DNA of 64,000 nucleotides from Kitasatospora sp. NBC_01250 (GCF_036226465.1 NZ_CP108476.1:4588001-4652000), one strand, 5' to 3'. Positions 52,050 to 63,333 are shown, numbered from the stretch's first letter. The notes: generated by a model not told the origin, from the letters alone. Made by a program: numbers and translations.

Positions 52050-52625
52050 GTGCTGCTCTCCGACAAAGACATCCGTAGCGAGATCGACAACGGCCGAGTC
52101 GTCATCGACCCGTTCGATCCGGCCATGGTCCAGCCGTCCAGTATCGACGTCCGGCTGGACCGGTTCTTCCGGGTGTTCGAGAACCACCGGTACCCGCACA
52201 TCGACCCGTCCGAGGAGCAGCCGGACCTGACCCGGCTGGTCGAGCCGGACGGCGATGACGCGTTCATCCTGCACCCGGGCGAGTTCGTGCTGGCGTCCAC
52301 CTACGAGGTGATCACGCTGCCGGACGACGTCGCCTCCCGGCTGGAGGGCAAGTCGAGCCTGGGGCGGCTGGGGCTGCTGACGCACTCGACGGCCGGCTTC
52401 ATCGACCCGGGGTTCAGCGGGCACGTGACGCTGGAACTGTCGAACGTCGCGACGCTGCCGATCAAGCTCTACCCGGGGATGAAGATCGGGCAGCTCTGCC
52501 TGTTCCGGCTCTCCTCGCCCTCCGAGCACCCGTACGGCTCGGAGCGGTACGGCTCACGCTACCAGGGGCAGCGCGGGCCGACGCCCTCGCGATCGTTCCT
52601 GAACTTCCACCGCACCGACGTGTAG
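52050..52625 (+). CDS. dcd: dCTP deaminase
   Basis: 191 aa, GTG start at 52050. 'LLSDKDIRSEIDNGRVVIDP' opens the protein. 'QPSSIDVRLD', 'LEGKSSLGRLGLLTHSTAG' and 'IDPGFSGHVTLELSN' are the nucleotide-binding and catalytic motifs (Ser, Arg and catalytic Glu) of dCTP deaminases. Converts dCTP to dUTP for dTMP synthesis; several actinobacterial homologues are bifunctional, giving dUMP directly, and that cannot be distinguished here. Full-length core gene, 530 bp from the tRNA. Confidence 0.96.
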   Translation: MLLSDKDIRSEIDNGRVVIDPFDPAMVQPSSIDVRLDRFFRVFENHRYPHIDPSEEQPDLTRLVEPDGDDAFILHPGEFVLASTYEVITLPDDVASRLEGKSSLGRLGLLTHSTAGFIDPGFSGHVTLELSNVATLPIKLYPGMKIGQLCLFRLSSPSEHPYGSERYGSRYQGQRGPTPSRSFLNFHRTDV

Positions 52626-52675
52626 CCAGGACCGGGGTCAGCCCCGCTGACCGGGTCCAGACCCGTCGACCGGGC

Positions 52676-53584
52676 TCAGACCCGCTTCGGGCGGGTCACC
52701 GCGGTCAGTTCGGAACCGTCCGCCGACAGGGTCAACTCGGTCTCCAGCGCGGAGAGCTGGCCCAGCCGGTGGAGGTGGGTGCCGCCGCAGGCGATCTCGG
52801 CGGGACCGGCCGGAAGTTCGCAGTGCCACTGGCGGCGGGCGGTCAGCTCGGGGCCGGGGACCTCGATCCGCACCGGCGCGTCGGCCGCGACCCAGCCGGC
52901 CAGCAGCCTGTTGACCTCGGCGGTGATCGCCGGCAACGCCTCGGCCAGCGCCGGGAGTTCCTCGCCTGCCTCGGTGCTGGTGGCCTCGGCGGTGAAGCCC
53001 TTCTTGCGCAGCGACTTGCCCAGCCGGTAGACGTCGGTGCTCGCCTCGGTGTCCATCACCGAGGAGGCCATCGCCAGACTGTCGAAGTCGGGGTTGCCGA
53101 ACGCGTCCGCGCGCCCCGGGTCCTTGCGCCAGCGCGGGGCGAGCGCGGCGTTGAGCGCCAGCGCCAGCAGGTGACAGCCGGTGTGCGAGGCGCACAGGGC
53201 AGCGCGCCGCTCCTCGTCCACGCTCAGCGCCACGGGACGGCCGAGCAGCTCGGCCTGCGGCTCCTCGCCGAGCACGTGCAGCACCAGCCAGGACCACGCC
53301 TCGTCGCCGCGCCGCACCGGGATGTCGGCACCCACCAGCAGGTCCTCGGCCTCCGGCCCCACGGCGGCGGTCAGGCAGTCGACCACCGCGAAATCGCTCC
53401 CGGCCACGGTCAGCGTGCCGGTGTCGGCGGGCTGGTCGGGCCAGGTGTGGTCGAGCGGGTGGAACGGGGTGTCGGCGGTGACGACACCGAACCGCCCGTC
53501 GCCGAGCGGGTGGACGGCCAGGACGGTGGACTCACCGGTCACCGCGCCGCCGGGAAAGCTGACGCGGGTGGTGGGGAGGGTCAT
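52676..53584 (-). CDS. alanyl-tRNA editing (AlaX-type) protein
   Basis: 302 aa from ATG 53584. The editing-domain zinc ligands are visible: 'ASHTGCHLLALALN' (HxxxH) and 'EIACGGTHLHRLGQL' (Cys...His). N-terminal beta-barrel resembles the class II AlaRS-type extension. The family hydrolyses Ser- or Gly-mischarged tRNA-Ala in trans. Convergent with dcd (50 bp between stops). The first motif has His-Thr-Gly-Cys-His in place of the more common HTAxH. Confidence 0.82.
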   Translation of the reverse strand: MTLPTTRVSFPGGAVTGESTVLAVHPLGDGRFGVVTADTPFHPLDHTWPDQPADTGTLTVAGSDFAVVDCLTAAVGPEAEDLLVGADIPVRRGDEAWSWLVLHVLGEEPQAELLGRPVALSVDEERRAALCASHTGCHLLALALNAALAPRWRKDPGRADAFGNPDFDSLAMASSVMDTEASTDVYRLGKSLRKKGFTAEATSTEAGEELPALAEALPAITAEVNRLLAGWVAADAPVRIEVPGPELTARRQWHCELPAGPAEIACGGTHLHRLGQLSALETELTLSADGSELTAVTRPKRV

Positions 53585-53677
53585 TCGGTGGCTCCGTGCG
53601 AGAGGGGGAAGGGAGAGGACGACAAAAAGAGGAGACGACAAAAAGAGGAAGGGGGATGAAGCCGGGAGAGGCGGACG

Positions 53678-54715
53678 TCAGCCCAGGGTCGGCAGCTTGA
53701 TCAGCACCAGCAGCGCCAGCAACTGGATCGAGGCCGCGCCGGCCGCCTTGCCCCAGGGCAGGTCGTGCACCCGGCGGATCATCGTGGTCATCAGTACGGC
53801 GCAGAACAGCCAGGTCAGCCAGCCCGCCGCCTGCACCAGCAGGTTGTCCGAGGGCAGGAAGAGCGCGAGCAGCAGCCGCGGCACGTCGCTGGTCCAGCCG
53901 ATCAGCACGGCGAGGCCGACGGTGGACGCCCACGGCCCGTCGCCACCGAGCTGCCGGGAGAGCGCGTAGGTCACCGAGCCGAGCATCAGGCCGGCCACCG
54001 CGAAGGCGACCGCGGCACCGGCCAGCGACCAAGCGGCGGTCGCGAAGGTGGAGTTGACCACCTCGTCATGGGTGTCGCCGAAGCCGAGCACGGCGACCAC
54101 CGCGTAGATCAGCGAGACCGTGACGGCGGTGAGCCACATCTGGTGGTCGCGCATCTGGTCGAAGGTGCGGGCGGGGGCGCGGTAGATGCCGATCAGCAAC
54201 TCCCGCCAGCGCAGCCGCGGACCGCCCGTCCTGGGGGCCGTGCGACCGCCGGCCCGGTAGGTGGCGACGTGGTCCGGCCGGTCCCCTGCCTGGGGCCGGG
54301 CGCCCGGGCGCTCCCACCCCTGTTCCGCGCCACCGTGGGCCCCGTAGCCCTGGCCACCGGCGTAATCCTCGCCACCGGCGTAGCCCTGGGCACCGGCATG
54401 GCCCTGCCCGCCGCCGTAGCCCCGGTCGGCGCCGTAACCCCGGTCAGGGCCGTAGCCCTGGTCAGCGCCGTAGCCCTGGCCGCCGACCGGGAAGGCGCGG
54501 GTGTTCCCGGGCCGGTCCGCGCGGTACGGATCGTCGCGATCCGGGTCGCCGCGGTACGGGTCGTCCCCGTACGAGCCCTGCGCGCCGTAGGGACCCTGCG
54601 GGCCCTGTGAGCCCTGCGAGCCGTAGGAACCGTACGGCTCATGCGTACGGGCCGGCGGCGCGGCCTGGTTGCGCTCGCCGCCGCCCCACCCGTTGGGAAT
54701 TCCGTTGCCTGCCAC
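53678..54715 (-). CDS. Yip1-family membrane protein with Gly/Tyr-rich N-terminus
   Basis: 345 aa if translation starts at GTG 54715; the Shine-Dalgarno-like GGAGG is very close to it, so the start is uncertain. Residues ~25-150 are disordered, with GYG/GQGYG repeats ('GQGYGADQGYGPDRGYGADR'). The C-terminal ~190 residues hold about five membrane segments ('VTVSLIYAVVAVLGFGDT', 'AAVAFAVAGLMLGSVTYALS') as in Yip1-domain proteins of actinobacteria. Physiological role unknown. 93 bp from the AlaX-type gene, same strand. Confidence 0.75.
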   Translation of the reverse strand: MAGNGIPNGWGGGERNQAAPPARTHEPYGSYGSQGSQGPQGPYGAQGSYGDDPYRGDPDRDDPYRADRPGNTRAFPVGGQGYGADQGYGPDRGYGADRGYGGGQGHAGAQGYAGGEDYAGGQGYGAHGGAEQGWERPGARPQAGDRPDHVATYRAGGRTAPRTGGPRLRWRELLIGIYRAPARTFDQMRDHQMWLTAVTVSLIYAVVAVLGFGDTHDEVVNSTFATAAWSLAGAAVAFAVAGLMLGSVTYALSRQLGGDGPWASTVGLAVLIGWTSDVPRLLLALFLPSDNLLVQAAGWLTWLFCAVLMTTMIRRVHDLPWGKAAGAASIQLLALLVLIKLPTLG

Positions 54716-54881
54716 CCTCCGAAGGTACCCGGAAAGGGGGACGGCAGCCGGACCGCCCAGCGGATCCACGGCATTGCAGCAGGGCTGTGACGCACCGCCC
54801 CGCCGCAACCGCCGCACCGCCCCCCTGCAAGCCCGGCGCACCGCCCTGGTCCACCGCTACGACGGCCGGACCACTGCAGGA

Positions 54882-56024
54882 CTACTTCTGCAGCACCGAA
54901 CCGTGCACGGCCGCCGCCGAGCTCTCGCCCGCCGGGCAGCCGCCGGGGCCCGCACTGGTGCGCACCGCGCCGACCGGGAGCCGGGTGCCGCAGGCGATCC
55001 GGATGCCGTTCGGCAGCTCGTTGTCGGACTCGACCACGGCGCCGTCGCCGATCACCGCGCCGTCCAGTGCGGTGCGCTCGCCGATGGTGGCGTAGGCACC
55101 CACGATGGAGTCCTTCACGTACGCGTCGGCGCTGATCACCGCGCCGGGCAGCACGACGCTGCCCTCGACGATCGCACCGGCCGCGACCACCGAGCCGGCC
55201 GCGACCACGGTGCCGCCGCTGAGCACGGCCGCCGGGTCCACGGTGGCACCGTCCAGCAGCAGCGCGTCACCGGTGGGGCCGGGGACGGCGGGCGAGTCGA
55301 CGCGGCCGAGCACCAGGTCCGCGGAGCCGCGCACGAAGGCGGCGGGGGTGCCCAGGTCCAGCCAGTACGAGGTGTCGACGACGCCGCGCACCAGGGCGCC
55401 GCTCTCCAGCAGCTCGGGGAAGGTCTCGCGCTCGACGGAGACGACCCGGCCGGCCGGGATGCGGTCGATCACCGAGCGGGTGAAGACGTAGCAGCCGGCG
55501 TTGATCTGGTCGGTGACGATCTGCTCCGGGGTCTCCGGCTTCTCCAGGAACTCCAGCACCCGGCCGTCGGCGTCGGTGGGCACCAGGCCGAAGGCGCGCG
55601 GGTCCTCGACGCGGGTCAGGTGCAGGGTGACGTCGGCGCCGGCGGCCACGTGGCCGTCCCGCAGCGCGGCGATGTCCAGGCCGGAGAGGATGTCGCCGTT
55701 GAAGATGAGCACCGGCTCGTCGGCGCCGCAGGTCAGGCCCTCGGCGGCGTTGCGGATCGCGCCGCCGGTCCCGAGCGGCTCACGCTCCGTCAGGTAGACC
55801 AGCTCCAGCCCGTACGGGGAGCCGTCGGCGAAGTGCTCCTCGAACACCTCGGCCAGGTACGAGGTGGCCAGCACGACACGGGTGACACCGGCAGCCGCGG
55901 CGCGGGCGAGCTGGTGCGCGATGAACGGCACGCCCGCGACCGGAAGCATCGGCTTCGGGGTGTGCGTGGTGAGCGGGCGCAGCCGGGTCCCCTGGCCGCC
56001 GACCAGCATGATCGCCTGGGTCAT
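54882..56024 (-). CDS. sugar-phosphate nucleotidyltransferase (mannose-1-phosphate guanylyltransferase type)
   Basis: 380 aa from ATG 56024. 'IMLVGGQGTRLRPLTTHTPK' followed by 'PMLPVAG' is the nucleotidyltransferase signature, 'LIFNGDILSG' the metal-binding Asp and 'VLEFLEKP' the sugar-binding segment. The C-terminal third is a left-handed beta-helix with hexapeptide-like repeats ('AAGSVVAAGAIVEGSVVLPG'). This plan fits ManC/GDP-mannose pyrophosphorylases and NDP-glucose synthases, and the substrate is not decided by the sequence. Likely feeds cell-wall or lipid mannosylation. Confidence 0.88.
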   Translation of the reverse strand: MTQAIMLVGGQGTRLRPLTTHTPKPMLPVAGVPFIAHQLARAAAAGVTRVVLATSYLAEVFEEHFADGSPYGLELVYLTEREPLGTGGAIRNAAEGLTCGADEPVLIFNGDILSGLDIAALRDGHVAAGADVTLHLTRVEDPRAFGLVPTDADGRVLEFLEKPETPEQIVTDQINAGCYVFTRSVIDRIPAGRVVSVERETFPELLESGALVRGVVDTSYWLDLGTPAAFVRGSADLVLGRVDSPAVPGPTGDALLLDGATVDPAAVLSGGTVVAAGSVVAAGAIVEGSVVLPGAVISADAYVKDSIVGAYATIGERTALDGAVIGDGAVVESDNELPNGIRIACGTRLPVGAVRTSAGPGGCPAGESSAAAVHGSVLQK

Positions 56025-56432
56025 CTGTGCGTTTCTCCCCTTGGTTCCGGTCAGCGACCTGGCGGTGATGGTGCCAGGACCGTCGCTTGGGTGCTTGGTG
56101 CTCATCGGGCCGACATCCAGGTGGCGGCGGCCGAACCAGACGGTCGCGACCCCCGCGCCACGTCCCCGGTTCCGTTGAGAATAAGCCCTGTGTGTGAGTA
56201 GCAGCTTGCCCCGGGTGGATACCACCCGGGGCAGGCATCATATGTGAGGCGGTGCGCCACAAGCACATTCGCGCAGCGGTCGAACTCGCACACGATCAAA
56301 ACGGCCTCCGTACGACCGGATCCACCGAATCCGGTCGCCGTGAAATGGCCGGAGAACCGGCGAATCGGCGCCCGGAGTTCCGGACGCCGATCCCCTTCAC
56401 ACGCCGTTGACCTGGGCGGCTGCCCCGGCCCG
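56025..56432. other. intergenic region with a strong hairpin
   Basis: 408 bp between the nucleotidyltransferase start and the Fe-S protein stop. It holds the hairpin at 56208-56232 and presumably the nucleotidyltransferase promoter; no gene seen. Confidence 0.6.
56208..56232 (-). terminator. hairpin terminator after the Fe-S oxidoreductase gene
   Basis: Perfect 11-bp stem 'gccccgggtgg'/'ccacccggggc' with a 3-nt loop. It is symmetric, so it can act on either strand; the nearest upstream transcription is the minus-strand Fe-S gene ending at 56433. Confidence 0.7.
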
Positions 56433-58646
56433 CTAGACCTGGGCGGGCTCCTCCACGACCGGCGGGGCCGCCTTCACGGAGTCCAGCAGCAGCTGCGCGA
56501 CGTCGACCACCTTCAGGTGCTCCTTGGCCGCGCCTTCGTTCTTCTTGCCGTTCACCGAGTCGGAGAGCATCACCAGGCAGAACGGGCAGGCGGTGGAGAC
56601 GATGTCGGGGTTGAGCGACAGCGCCTCGTCCACCCGCTCGGTGTTGATCCGCTTGCCGATCCGCTCCTCCATCCACATCCGCGCGCCACCGGCGCCGCAG
56701 CAGAAGCCGCGTTCCTTGTGACGGTGCATCTCCTGCTGGCGCAGCCCCGGGACCTTGTCCATGATCTCGCGCGGCGGGCTGTAGACCTTGTTGTGCCGAC
56801 CCAGGTAGCAGGGGTCGTGATACGTGATCAGGCCCTCCACCGGGTTGACCGGGACCAGCTTGCCCTCGTCGATCAGGTGCTGCAGCAGCTGGGTGTGGTG
56901 GATGACCTCGAAGTGGCCGCCGAGCTGCGGGTATTCGTTCGCGATGGTGTTGAAGCAGTGCGGGCAGGTGGCCACGATCCGCTTCTTCGGGGCGTCCTCC
57001 AGCGCGGCGTTGAGCGTCTCGACGTTCTGCGCGCCGAGCATCTGGAACAGGAACTCGTTGCCCAGGCGGCGGGCCGAGTCGCCGGTGCAGGACTCCTCCT
57101 TGCCCAGGATGGCGAACCGGACCCCGGCGGTGTGCAGCAGTTCGGCGAAGGCCTTGGTGGTCTTCTTCGCCCGGTCCTCCAACGCACCGGCGCAACCGAC
57201 CCAGTAGAGGTACTCCACCTCGGCCGGCTCGATGTCCTGGCCGATCACCGGCACCTCGATGCCGGTCTCCTTCTTCAGCTCCTTGACCCAGTCCAGGCGC
57301 GCCTTGGTGGCCATGCCCCACGGGTTGCCCTTGTTCTCCAGGTTCTTGAGCATCGTCCCGGCCTCGGTCGGGAACGAGGACTCGATCATCACCTGGTAGC
57401 GGCGCATGTCGACGATGTGGTCGATGTGCTCGATGTCCACCGGGCACTGCTCGACACAGGCACCGCAGGTGGTGCAGGACCACAGCACGTCGGGGTCGAT
57501 CACCCCGTTCTCCTCGGCGGTGCCGATCAGCGGACGCTCCGCCTCGGCCAGCGCCGCCGCCGGCACGTCCTTCAACTGCTCCGCGGTCGCCTTCTCGTTG
57601 CCCTCGGCATCCTTGCCGCCGCCGGCCAGCAGGTACGGCGCCTTGGCGTAGGTGTGCTCGCGCAGGCTCATGATCAGCAGCTTCGGCGACAGCGGCTTGC
57701 CGGTGTTCCAGGCCGGGCACTGCGACTGGCAGCGGCCGCACTCGGTGCAGGTGGAGAAGTCGAGGATGCCCTTCCAGGAGAAGTGCTCGACCTGCGAGAC
57801 GCCGAAGACGGCGTCCTCGGCCGGGTCCTCGAAGTCGATCGGGGCGCCGCCGCTGGTCATCGGGCGCAGCGCGCCGAGCGCGACCCCGCCGTCCGCCTCG
57901 CGCTTGAAGAAGATGTTGAAGAACGCCAGGAAGCGGTGCCAGGCCACACCCATCGAGGGGTTGAGGCCGATGGTGGCCGCCCAGCCGAAGGAGATGCAGA
58001 TCTTCAGCGTGGCGAAGAGGTAGATCAGGTTGACCAGGGTGCCGTGCGACAGGCCGTGGAAGGCGGCGACCAGCGGGTACGAGACCAGGTAGCGCACCTC
58101 GTACGAGCCGACGCCCGCCATCGCGCCCTCGAGGCCGCGCAGCGTCAGGATGCAGATGCCGATGCCGAGGATCACGTACTCGACGAAGAACGCCTGCCAG
58201 GCGATCGAGCCGGCGAACCGCGACTTGCGCCCGGCCCGCGAGGGCAGGCTCAGCAACCGGATCACGATCAGGACCAGGATCCCGAGCGTGGTGAAGGTGC
58301 CGACCAGCTCGGTGAAGAGCTCGTACGGCAGCCAGCCGCCGAGCACCGGCAGCACGAACTCGGCGTCGAAGACCTGGCAGAGCGCGGTGAGCAGGGTCAG
58401 GCCCAGGGTCAGGAAGCCGACCGCGACGAACCAGTGCGCGACGCCGACCACGCCCCAGCGGTTCATCCGGGTGTGGCCGAGGAACTCCACGCCCACCGTC
58501 TTGGCCCGCTGGACCGGCTGCCCGGTGCGGGTGTCGTCCGGCTGGCCGGTCTTGACGACGTGGTAGATCTGCATGCCCGCACGGGTGGCGAGCGCGATGC
58601 CGATCACAGTGGTGATCAGCGAGATGACGATCGCTGCTAGCTGCAT
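56433..58646 (-). CDS. membrane Fe-S oxidoreductase (heterodisulfide-reductase/GlpC-like)
   Basis: 737 aa from ATG 58646. The N-terminal ~270 residues contain about six membrane helices of a cytochrome-b-like nitrate reductase gamma/HdrE type ('VLGGWLPYELFTELVGTFTT'). Two ferredoxin motifs follow, 'CTECGRCQSQCP' and 'CTTCGACVEQCP', then two CCG domains ('CPHCFNT', 'DPCYLGRHN', 'RGFCCGAGGARMW'). The arrangement suits electron transfer between a soluble donor and the quinone pool. This large fused form is a familiar actinobacterial core protein. Upstream of it and divergent lies dnaK (338 bp apart). Confidence 0.88.
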   Translation of the reverse strand: MQLAAIVISLITTVIGIALATRAGMQIYHVVKTGQPDDTRTGQPVQRAKTVGVEFLGHTRMNRWGVVGVAHWFVAVGFLTLGLTLLTALCQVFDAEFVLPVLGGWLPYELFTELVGTFTTLGILVLIVIRLLSLPSRAGRKSRFAGSIAWQAFFVEYVILGIGICILTLRGLEGAMAGVGSYEVRYLVSYPLVAAFHGLSHGTLVNLIYLFATLKICISFGWAATIGLNPSMGVAWHRFLAFFNIFFKREADGGVALGALRPMTSGGAPIDFEDPAEDAVFGVSQVEHFSWKGILDFSTCTECGRCQSQCPAWNTGKPLSPKLLIMSLREHTYAKAPYLLAGGGKDAEGNEKATAEQLKDVPAAALAEAERPLIGTAEENGVIDPDVLWSCTTCGACVEQCPVDIEHIDHIVDMRRYQVMIESSFPTEAGTMLKNLENKGNPWGMATKARLDWVKELKKETGIEVPVIGQDIEPAEVEYLYWVGCAGALEDRAKKTTKAFAELLHTAGVRFAILGKEESCTGDSARRLGNEFLFQMLGAQNVETLNAALEDAPKKRIVATCPHCFNTIANEYPQLGGHFEVIHHTQLLQHLIDEGKLVPVNPVEGLITYHDPCYLGRHNKVYSPPREIMDKVPGLRQQEMHRHKERGFCCGAGGARMWMEERIGKRINTERVDEALSLNPDIVSTACPFCLVMLSDSVNGKKNEGAAKEHLKVVDVAQLLLDSVKAAPPVVEEPAQV

Positions 58647-58890
58647 CGGCTCTCCGTCTCCTGCGGGTGCGAGGGGCGATGTCGAAAAGGGGCAAGGGGG
58701 TACGGCTCTCCCCACCCGGCAGTGTACTCGCCGGTAACTTAATCCAGGGATCGGGGCGGACACTACCGCGCGTTAACGCTGGTTCAGAAGATGCGCAAGG
58801 TATGGCGGCGATCACGCCGGGCGATGCTCACCCCTCCGGGCGACGGCGCGGCCCCTGCTCACCGCGAGCGGGAGATAAGCGCGCAATAAA

Positions 58891-58911
58891 GTTGAGTCAG
58901 GTCAGCTCATG
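58891..58911. promoter_or_regulatory. HAIR-like HspR operator, distal
   Basis: 'gttgagtcaggtcagctcat': GTTGAGT-N7-GCTCATG, an imperfect match to the HAIR consensus CTTGAGT-N7-ACTCAAG. 75 bp upstream of the dnaK start. Confidence 0.6.
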
Positions 58912-58942
58912 GCTGTTGACGCCCCCGAAACCGTCGGGCATG

Positions 58943-58963
58943 CTTGAGTGCGTACAGCTCAAC
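58943..58963. promoter_or_regulatory. HAIR operator for HspR, proximal
   Basis: CTTGAGT-gcgtaca-GCTCAAC: the left arm is perfect and the right arm has two mismatches to the HAIR consensus (CTTGAGT-N7-ACTCAAG) bound by HspR with DnaK as co-repressor in streptomycetes. 22 bp upstream of dnaK and just before the 'ggagg' ribosome-binding site, so it also overlaps the transcript's 5' region. Confidence 0.82.
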
Positions 58964-58984
58964 TTCTTCCTGGAGGTATCTACG

Positions 58985-60828
<1,844 letters not shown>

Positions 60829-60832
<4 letters not shown>

Positions 60833-61440
60833 CGGAGAAGGCGCAGGGCGTGGAGCCCGGCGACGACTCCAGCGCCGACCAGGCCGACCTGCCGACCACC
60901 GAGGAGGCGCCGGCCGACGCCGAGGCCTCGGACGGGCTGGCCACCGCCAAGCGCGAGCTGGCCGAGCGCACCGCTGACCTCCAGCGGCTGCAGGCCGAGT
61001 ACCAGAACTACCGCAAGCGGGTCGAGCGCGACCGGCTGACGGTCCGCGAGATCGCGGTCTCCAACATCCTGGAGACCCTGATCCCGGTGCTGGACGACAT
61101 CGGCCGGGCCCGTGAGCACGGTGAGGTGACCGGTGGCTTCAAGTCGGTCTCCGACAACCTGGAGACCGTCGTCGCCAAGCTGGGCCTGCAGCAGTTCGGC
61201 AAGGAGGGCGAGCCCTTCGACCCGAACCTGCACGAGGCACTGATGCACAGCTACTCCTCGGACGTCACCGAGGACACCTGTGTCCAGGTCCTGCAGCCCG
61301 GCTACCGGATCGGCGAGCGGATCATCCGCCCGGCGATGGTGGCCGTCGCCGAGCCGCAGCCGGGCGCTCCGTCCGGTGGCGGCAGCTCCGCCACCGGCTC
61401 GGACACAGCCCCCGAGGCTGACGGTGCGGGCGACAACTGA
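60829..61440 (+). CDS. grpE: nucleotide exchange factor GrpE
   Basis: 203 aa. Acidic disordered N-terminus, long coiled coil ('ELAERTADLQRLQAEYQNYR' then 'KRVERDRLTVREIA'), then the beta-wing domain ('EGEPFDPNLHEALMHSYSSD', 'VLQPGYRIGERIIRPAMVAV'). Releases ADP from DnaK. Translationally coupled to dnaK. The C-terminal Gly/Ser-rich tail is of actinobacterial type. Confidence 0.97.
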
Positions 61441-61462
61441 CACGCTGTGCGCTGCGGGGTCT

Positions 61463-61483
61463 CCCGTCACCTCTGGTGACGGG
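61463..61483 (+). promoter_or_regulatory. hairpin in the grpE-dnaJ gap
   Basis: Perfect 9-bp stem 'cccgtcacc'/'ggtgacggg' with a 3-nt loop, 23 bp after the grpE stop in a 159-bp gap. It may lower downstream expression (partial terminator) or stabilise the dnaK-grpE mRNA. The rest of the gap contains several 'gcagcgcc' and 'gtatcgaccc' repeats. Confidence 0.55.
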
Positions 61484-61599
61484 CGGCTCCGCAGCGCCGT
61501 ATCGACCCGCAGCGCCGTTCCGGCCCACGGCACCGCTCCGGCCGGCAGCGCCATAGCGACCGGCACCGTATCGACCCACCCCGGGAGGTGGCAGCAGCC

Positions 61600-62748
61600 A
61601 TGAGCACGAAGGACTACGTGGAGAAGGACTACTACAAGGTCCTCGGTGTGCCCAAGGACGCCACCACCGCGGAGATCAAGAAGACCTACCGCAAGCTCGC
61701 CCGCGAGTTCCACCCGGACGCCAACAAGGGCGACGCCAAGGCCGAGGACCGCTTCAAGGACATCTCCGAGGCCTACGACGTGCTCTCCGACGAGAAGCGC
61801 CGCAAGGAGTACGACGAGGCCCGCAGCCTCTTCGGCGCCGGCGGGATGCGCTCGGGCGGCCCCGGCGGCAACGGCTACAGCTTCGACTTCGGCGACCTGT
61901 TCACCGGCGCGCAGTCCGGCGGCAGCGGCGGCATCGGCGACGTCTTCGGCGGCCTGTTCAACCGCGGCGGCCGCCAGGCCCAGCCGCGCCGCGGCGCGGA
62001 CGTCGAGACCGAGGTCACGCTCAGCTTCGAGGAGGCGGTGGACGGCGCCACCGTTCCGCTGCGGATGACCAGCCAGGCCGCCTGCCGGGGCTGCTCCGGC
62101 ACCGGCGCCAAGGCCGGCACCACCCCCCGGGTCTGCCCGACCTGTGTCGGCGCCGGCACCGTCAGCCGTGGCCAGGGCGCCTTCGCGCTCTCCGACCCGT
62201 GCCGCGACTGCAAGGGCCGCGGCATGATCGTCGACGACCCCTGCACGGAGTGCCACGGCAGCGGCCGGGCCAGCTCGGCCCGCACCATGCAGGTGCGCAT
62301 CCCCGCCGGGGTGCAGGACGCCCAGAAGATCCGGCTCAAGGGCAAGGGCGCCCAGGGCGAGCGCGGCGGCCAGCCCGGCGACCTCTTCGTCACCGTGCAC
62401 GTCAGCTCCCACCCGGTGTTCGGGCGCAAGGCCGACAACCTGACCGTGACGGTGCCCGTCTCCTTCCCCGAGGCCGCGCTCGGCGGCACCATCGACGTAC
62501 CGACCCTGAACGGCCCGGCCGTGAAGCTGCGGCTGCCGGCCGGCAGTGCCAACGGCCTGACCCTGCGGGCCCGCGGCAAGGGTGCCACCCGCAAGGACGG
62601 CACCCGGGGCGACCTGCTGGTCACCGTCGAGGTGACCGTTCCTCAGGAAACCAGCGGCGAGGCCCTGAACGCTCTGGAGCAGTACCGCGACGCCACCGCA
62701 TCCGAGGACCCGCGTGCCGCCCTCTTCAAGGCGGCGGAGGGAGCGTGA
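61600..62748 (+). CDS. dnaJ: co-chaperone DnaJ
   Basis: 382 aa from ATG 61600 ('gggagg' ~11 bp upstream). J domain with HPD in 'LAREFHPDANKGD', Gly/Phe-rich region, four CxxCxGxG-type zinc repeats ('CRGCSGTGAKAG', 'CPTCVGAGTVSRG', 'CRDCKGRGMI', 'CTECHGSGRASS') and the C-terminal substrate-binding domain. Delivers clients to DnaK. The shorter J-loop and this operon position identify the stress-inducible DnaJ1-type copy of actinobacteria; a second dnaJ is usually elsewhere. Confidence 0.97.
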   Translation: MSTKDYVEKDYYKVLGVPKDATTAEIKKTYRKLAREFHPDANKGDAKAEDRFKDISEAYDVLSDEKRRKEYDEARSLFGAGGMRSGGPGGNGYSFDFGDLFTGAQSGGSGGIGDVFGGLFNRGGRQAQPRRGADVETEVTLSFEEAVDGATVPLRMTSQAACRGCSGTGAKAGTTPRVCPTCVGAGTVSRGQGAFALSDPCRDCKGRGMIVDDPCTECHGSGRASSARTMQVRIPAGVQDAQKIRLKGKGAQGERGGQPGDLFVTVHVSSHPVFGRKADNLTVTVPVSFPEAALGGTIDVPTLNGPAVKLRLPAGSANGLTLRARGKGATRKDGTRGDLLVTVEVTVPQETSGEALNALEQYRDATASEDPRAALFKAAEGA

Positions 62749-62754
62749 CCTGAC

Positions 62755-63276
62755 ATGCGTGATTCCGACAAGAGAGCCGATGCCATCGGCGTGGGCCTGG
62801 GCGAGGGCCTCCCCGGCGGCCCCGGCCCCCGCCCGCGCCGGGCCGCCCCGCCCGGTGCGCAGTACGTGCTCACCGAGGAGACCCCGGTCTACGTGATCTC
62901 GGTGGCCGCGGAGCTGTCCGGCCTGCACCCGCAGACCCTGCGGCAGTACGACCGGCTCGGCCTGGTCTGCCCCGACCGGACCGGCGGCGGCGGCCGGCGC
63001 TACTCGGCCCGGGACATCCAGCAGCTGCGCGAGGTGCAGCGGCTCTCCCAGGACGAGGGCATCAACCTGGCCGGGATCAAGCGGATCATCGAACTGGAGA
63101 ACCAGGTCGCCGCCCTGCAGTCGCGGGTCGCCGAACTGGCCACCGCCGTGGAGGGTGCCGGTGCTGCCCTCCAGGCCCGCGAGGCCGCGGTGCACGCCTC
63201 GTACCGGCGGGACCTGGTGCCCTACCAGCCGGCGCAGCAGTCCAGCGCGCTGGTGGTCTGGCGGCCCCGGCGGTAG
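62755..63276 (+). CDS. hspR: MerR-family heat-shock repressor HspR
   Basis: 173 aa. 'YVISVAAELSGLHPQTLRQY' followed by 'DRLGLVCPDRTGGGGRRY' is the HspR recognition helix and wing, and 'INLAGIKRIIELENQVAALQ' the dimer coiled coil. Represses the dnaK operon through the HAIR sites at 58891 and 58943, with DnaK as co-repressor in related species. 6 bp after dnaJ. The 39-residue N-terminal extension (Pro/Gly-rich) is longer than in mycobacterial HspR. Confidence 0.96.
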   Translation: MRDSDKRADAIGVGLGEGLPGGPGPRPRRAAPPGAQYVLTEETPVYVISVAAELSGLHPQTLRQYDRLGLVCPDRTGGGGRRYSARDIQQLREVQRLSQDEGINLAGIKRIIELENQVAALQSRVAELATAVEGAGAALQAREAAVHASYRRDLVPYQPAQQSSALVVWRPRR

Positions 63277-63303
63277 GGCCGCAGACGGTCGGACCGGGAG
63301 GCG

Positions 63304-63333
63304 TTGGCGCCCCACCATCCGGTGGGGTGCCAA
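63304..63333 (+). terminator. terminator of the dnaK operon
   Basis: 'ttggcgccccacc' and 'ggtggggtgccaa' form a 13-bp stem (one G-U pair) with a 4-nt loop, 27 bp after the hspR stop. Confidence 0.8.

Noticed and set aside
56244..58815. Plus- and minus-strand ORFs of ~800 aa covering the Fe-S oxidoreductase
   Set aside because: The -1 frame at 56433-58646 has clear ferredoxin and CCG motifs; the other frames are Arg/Val-biased shadows.
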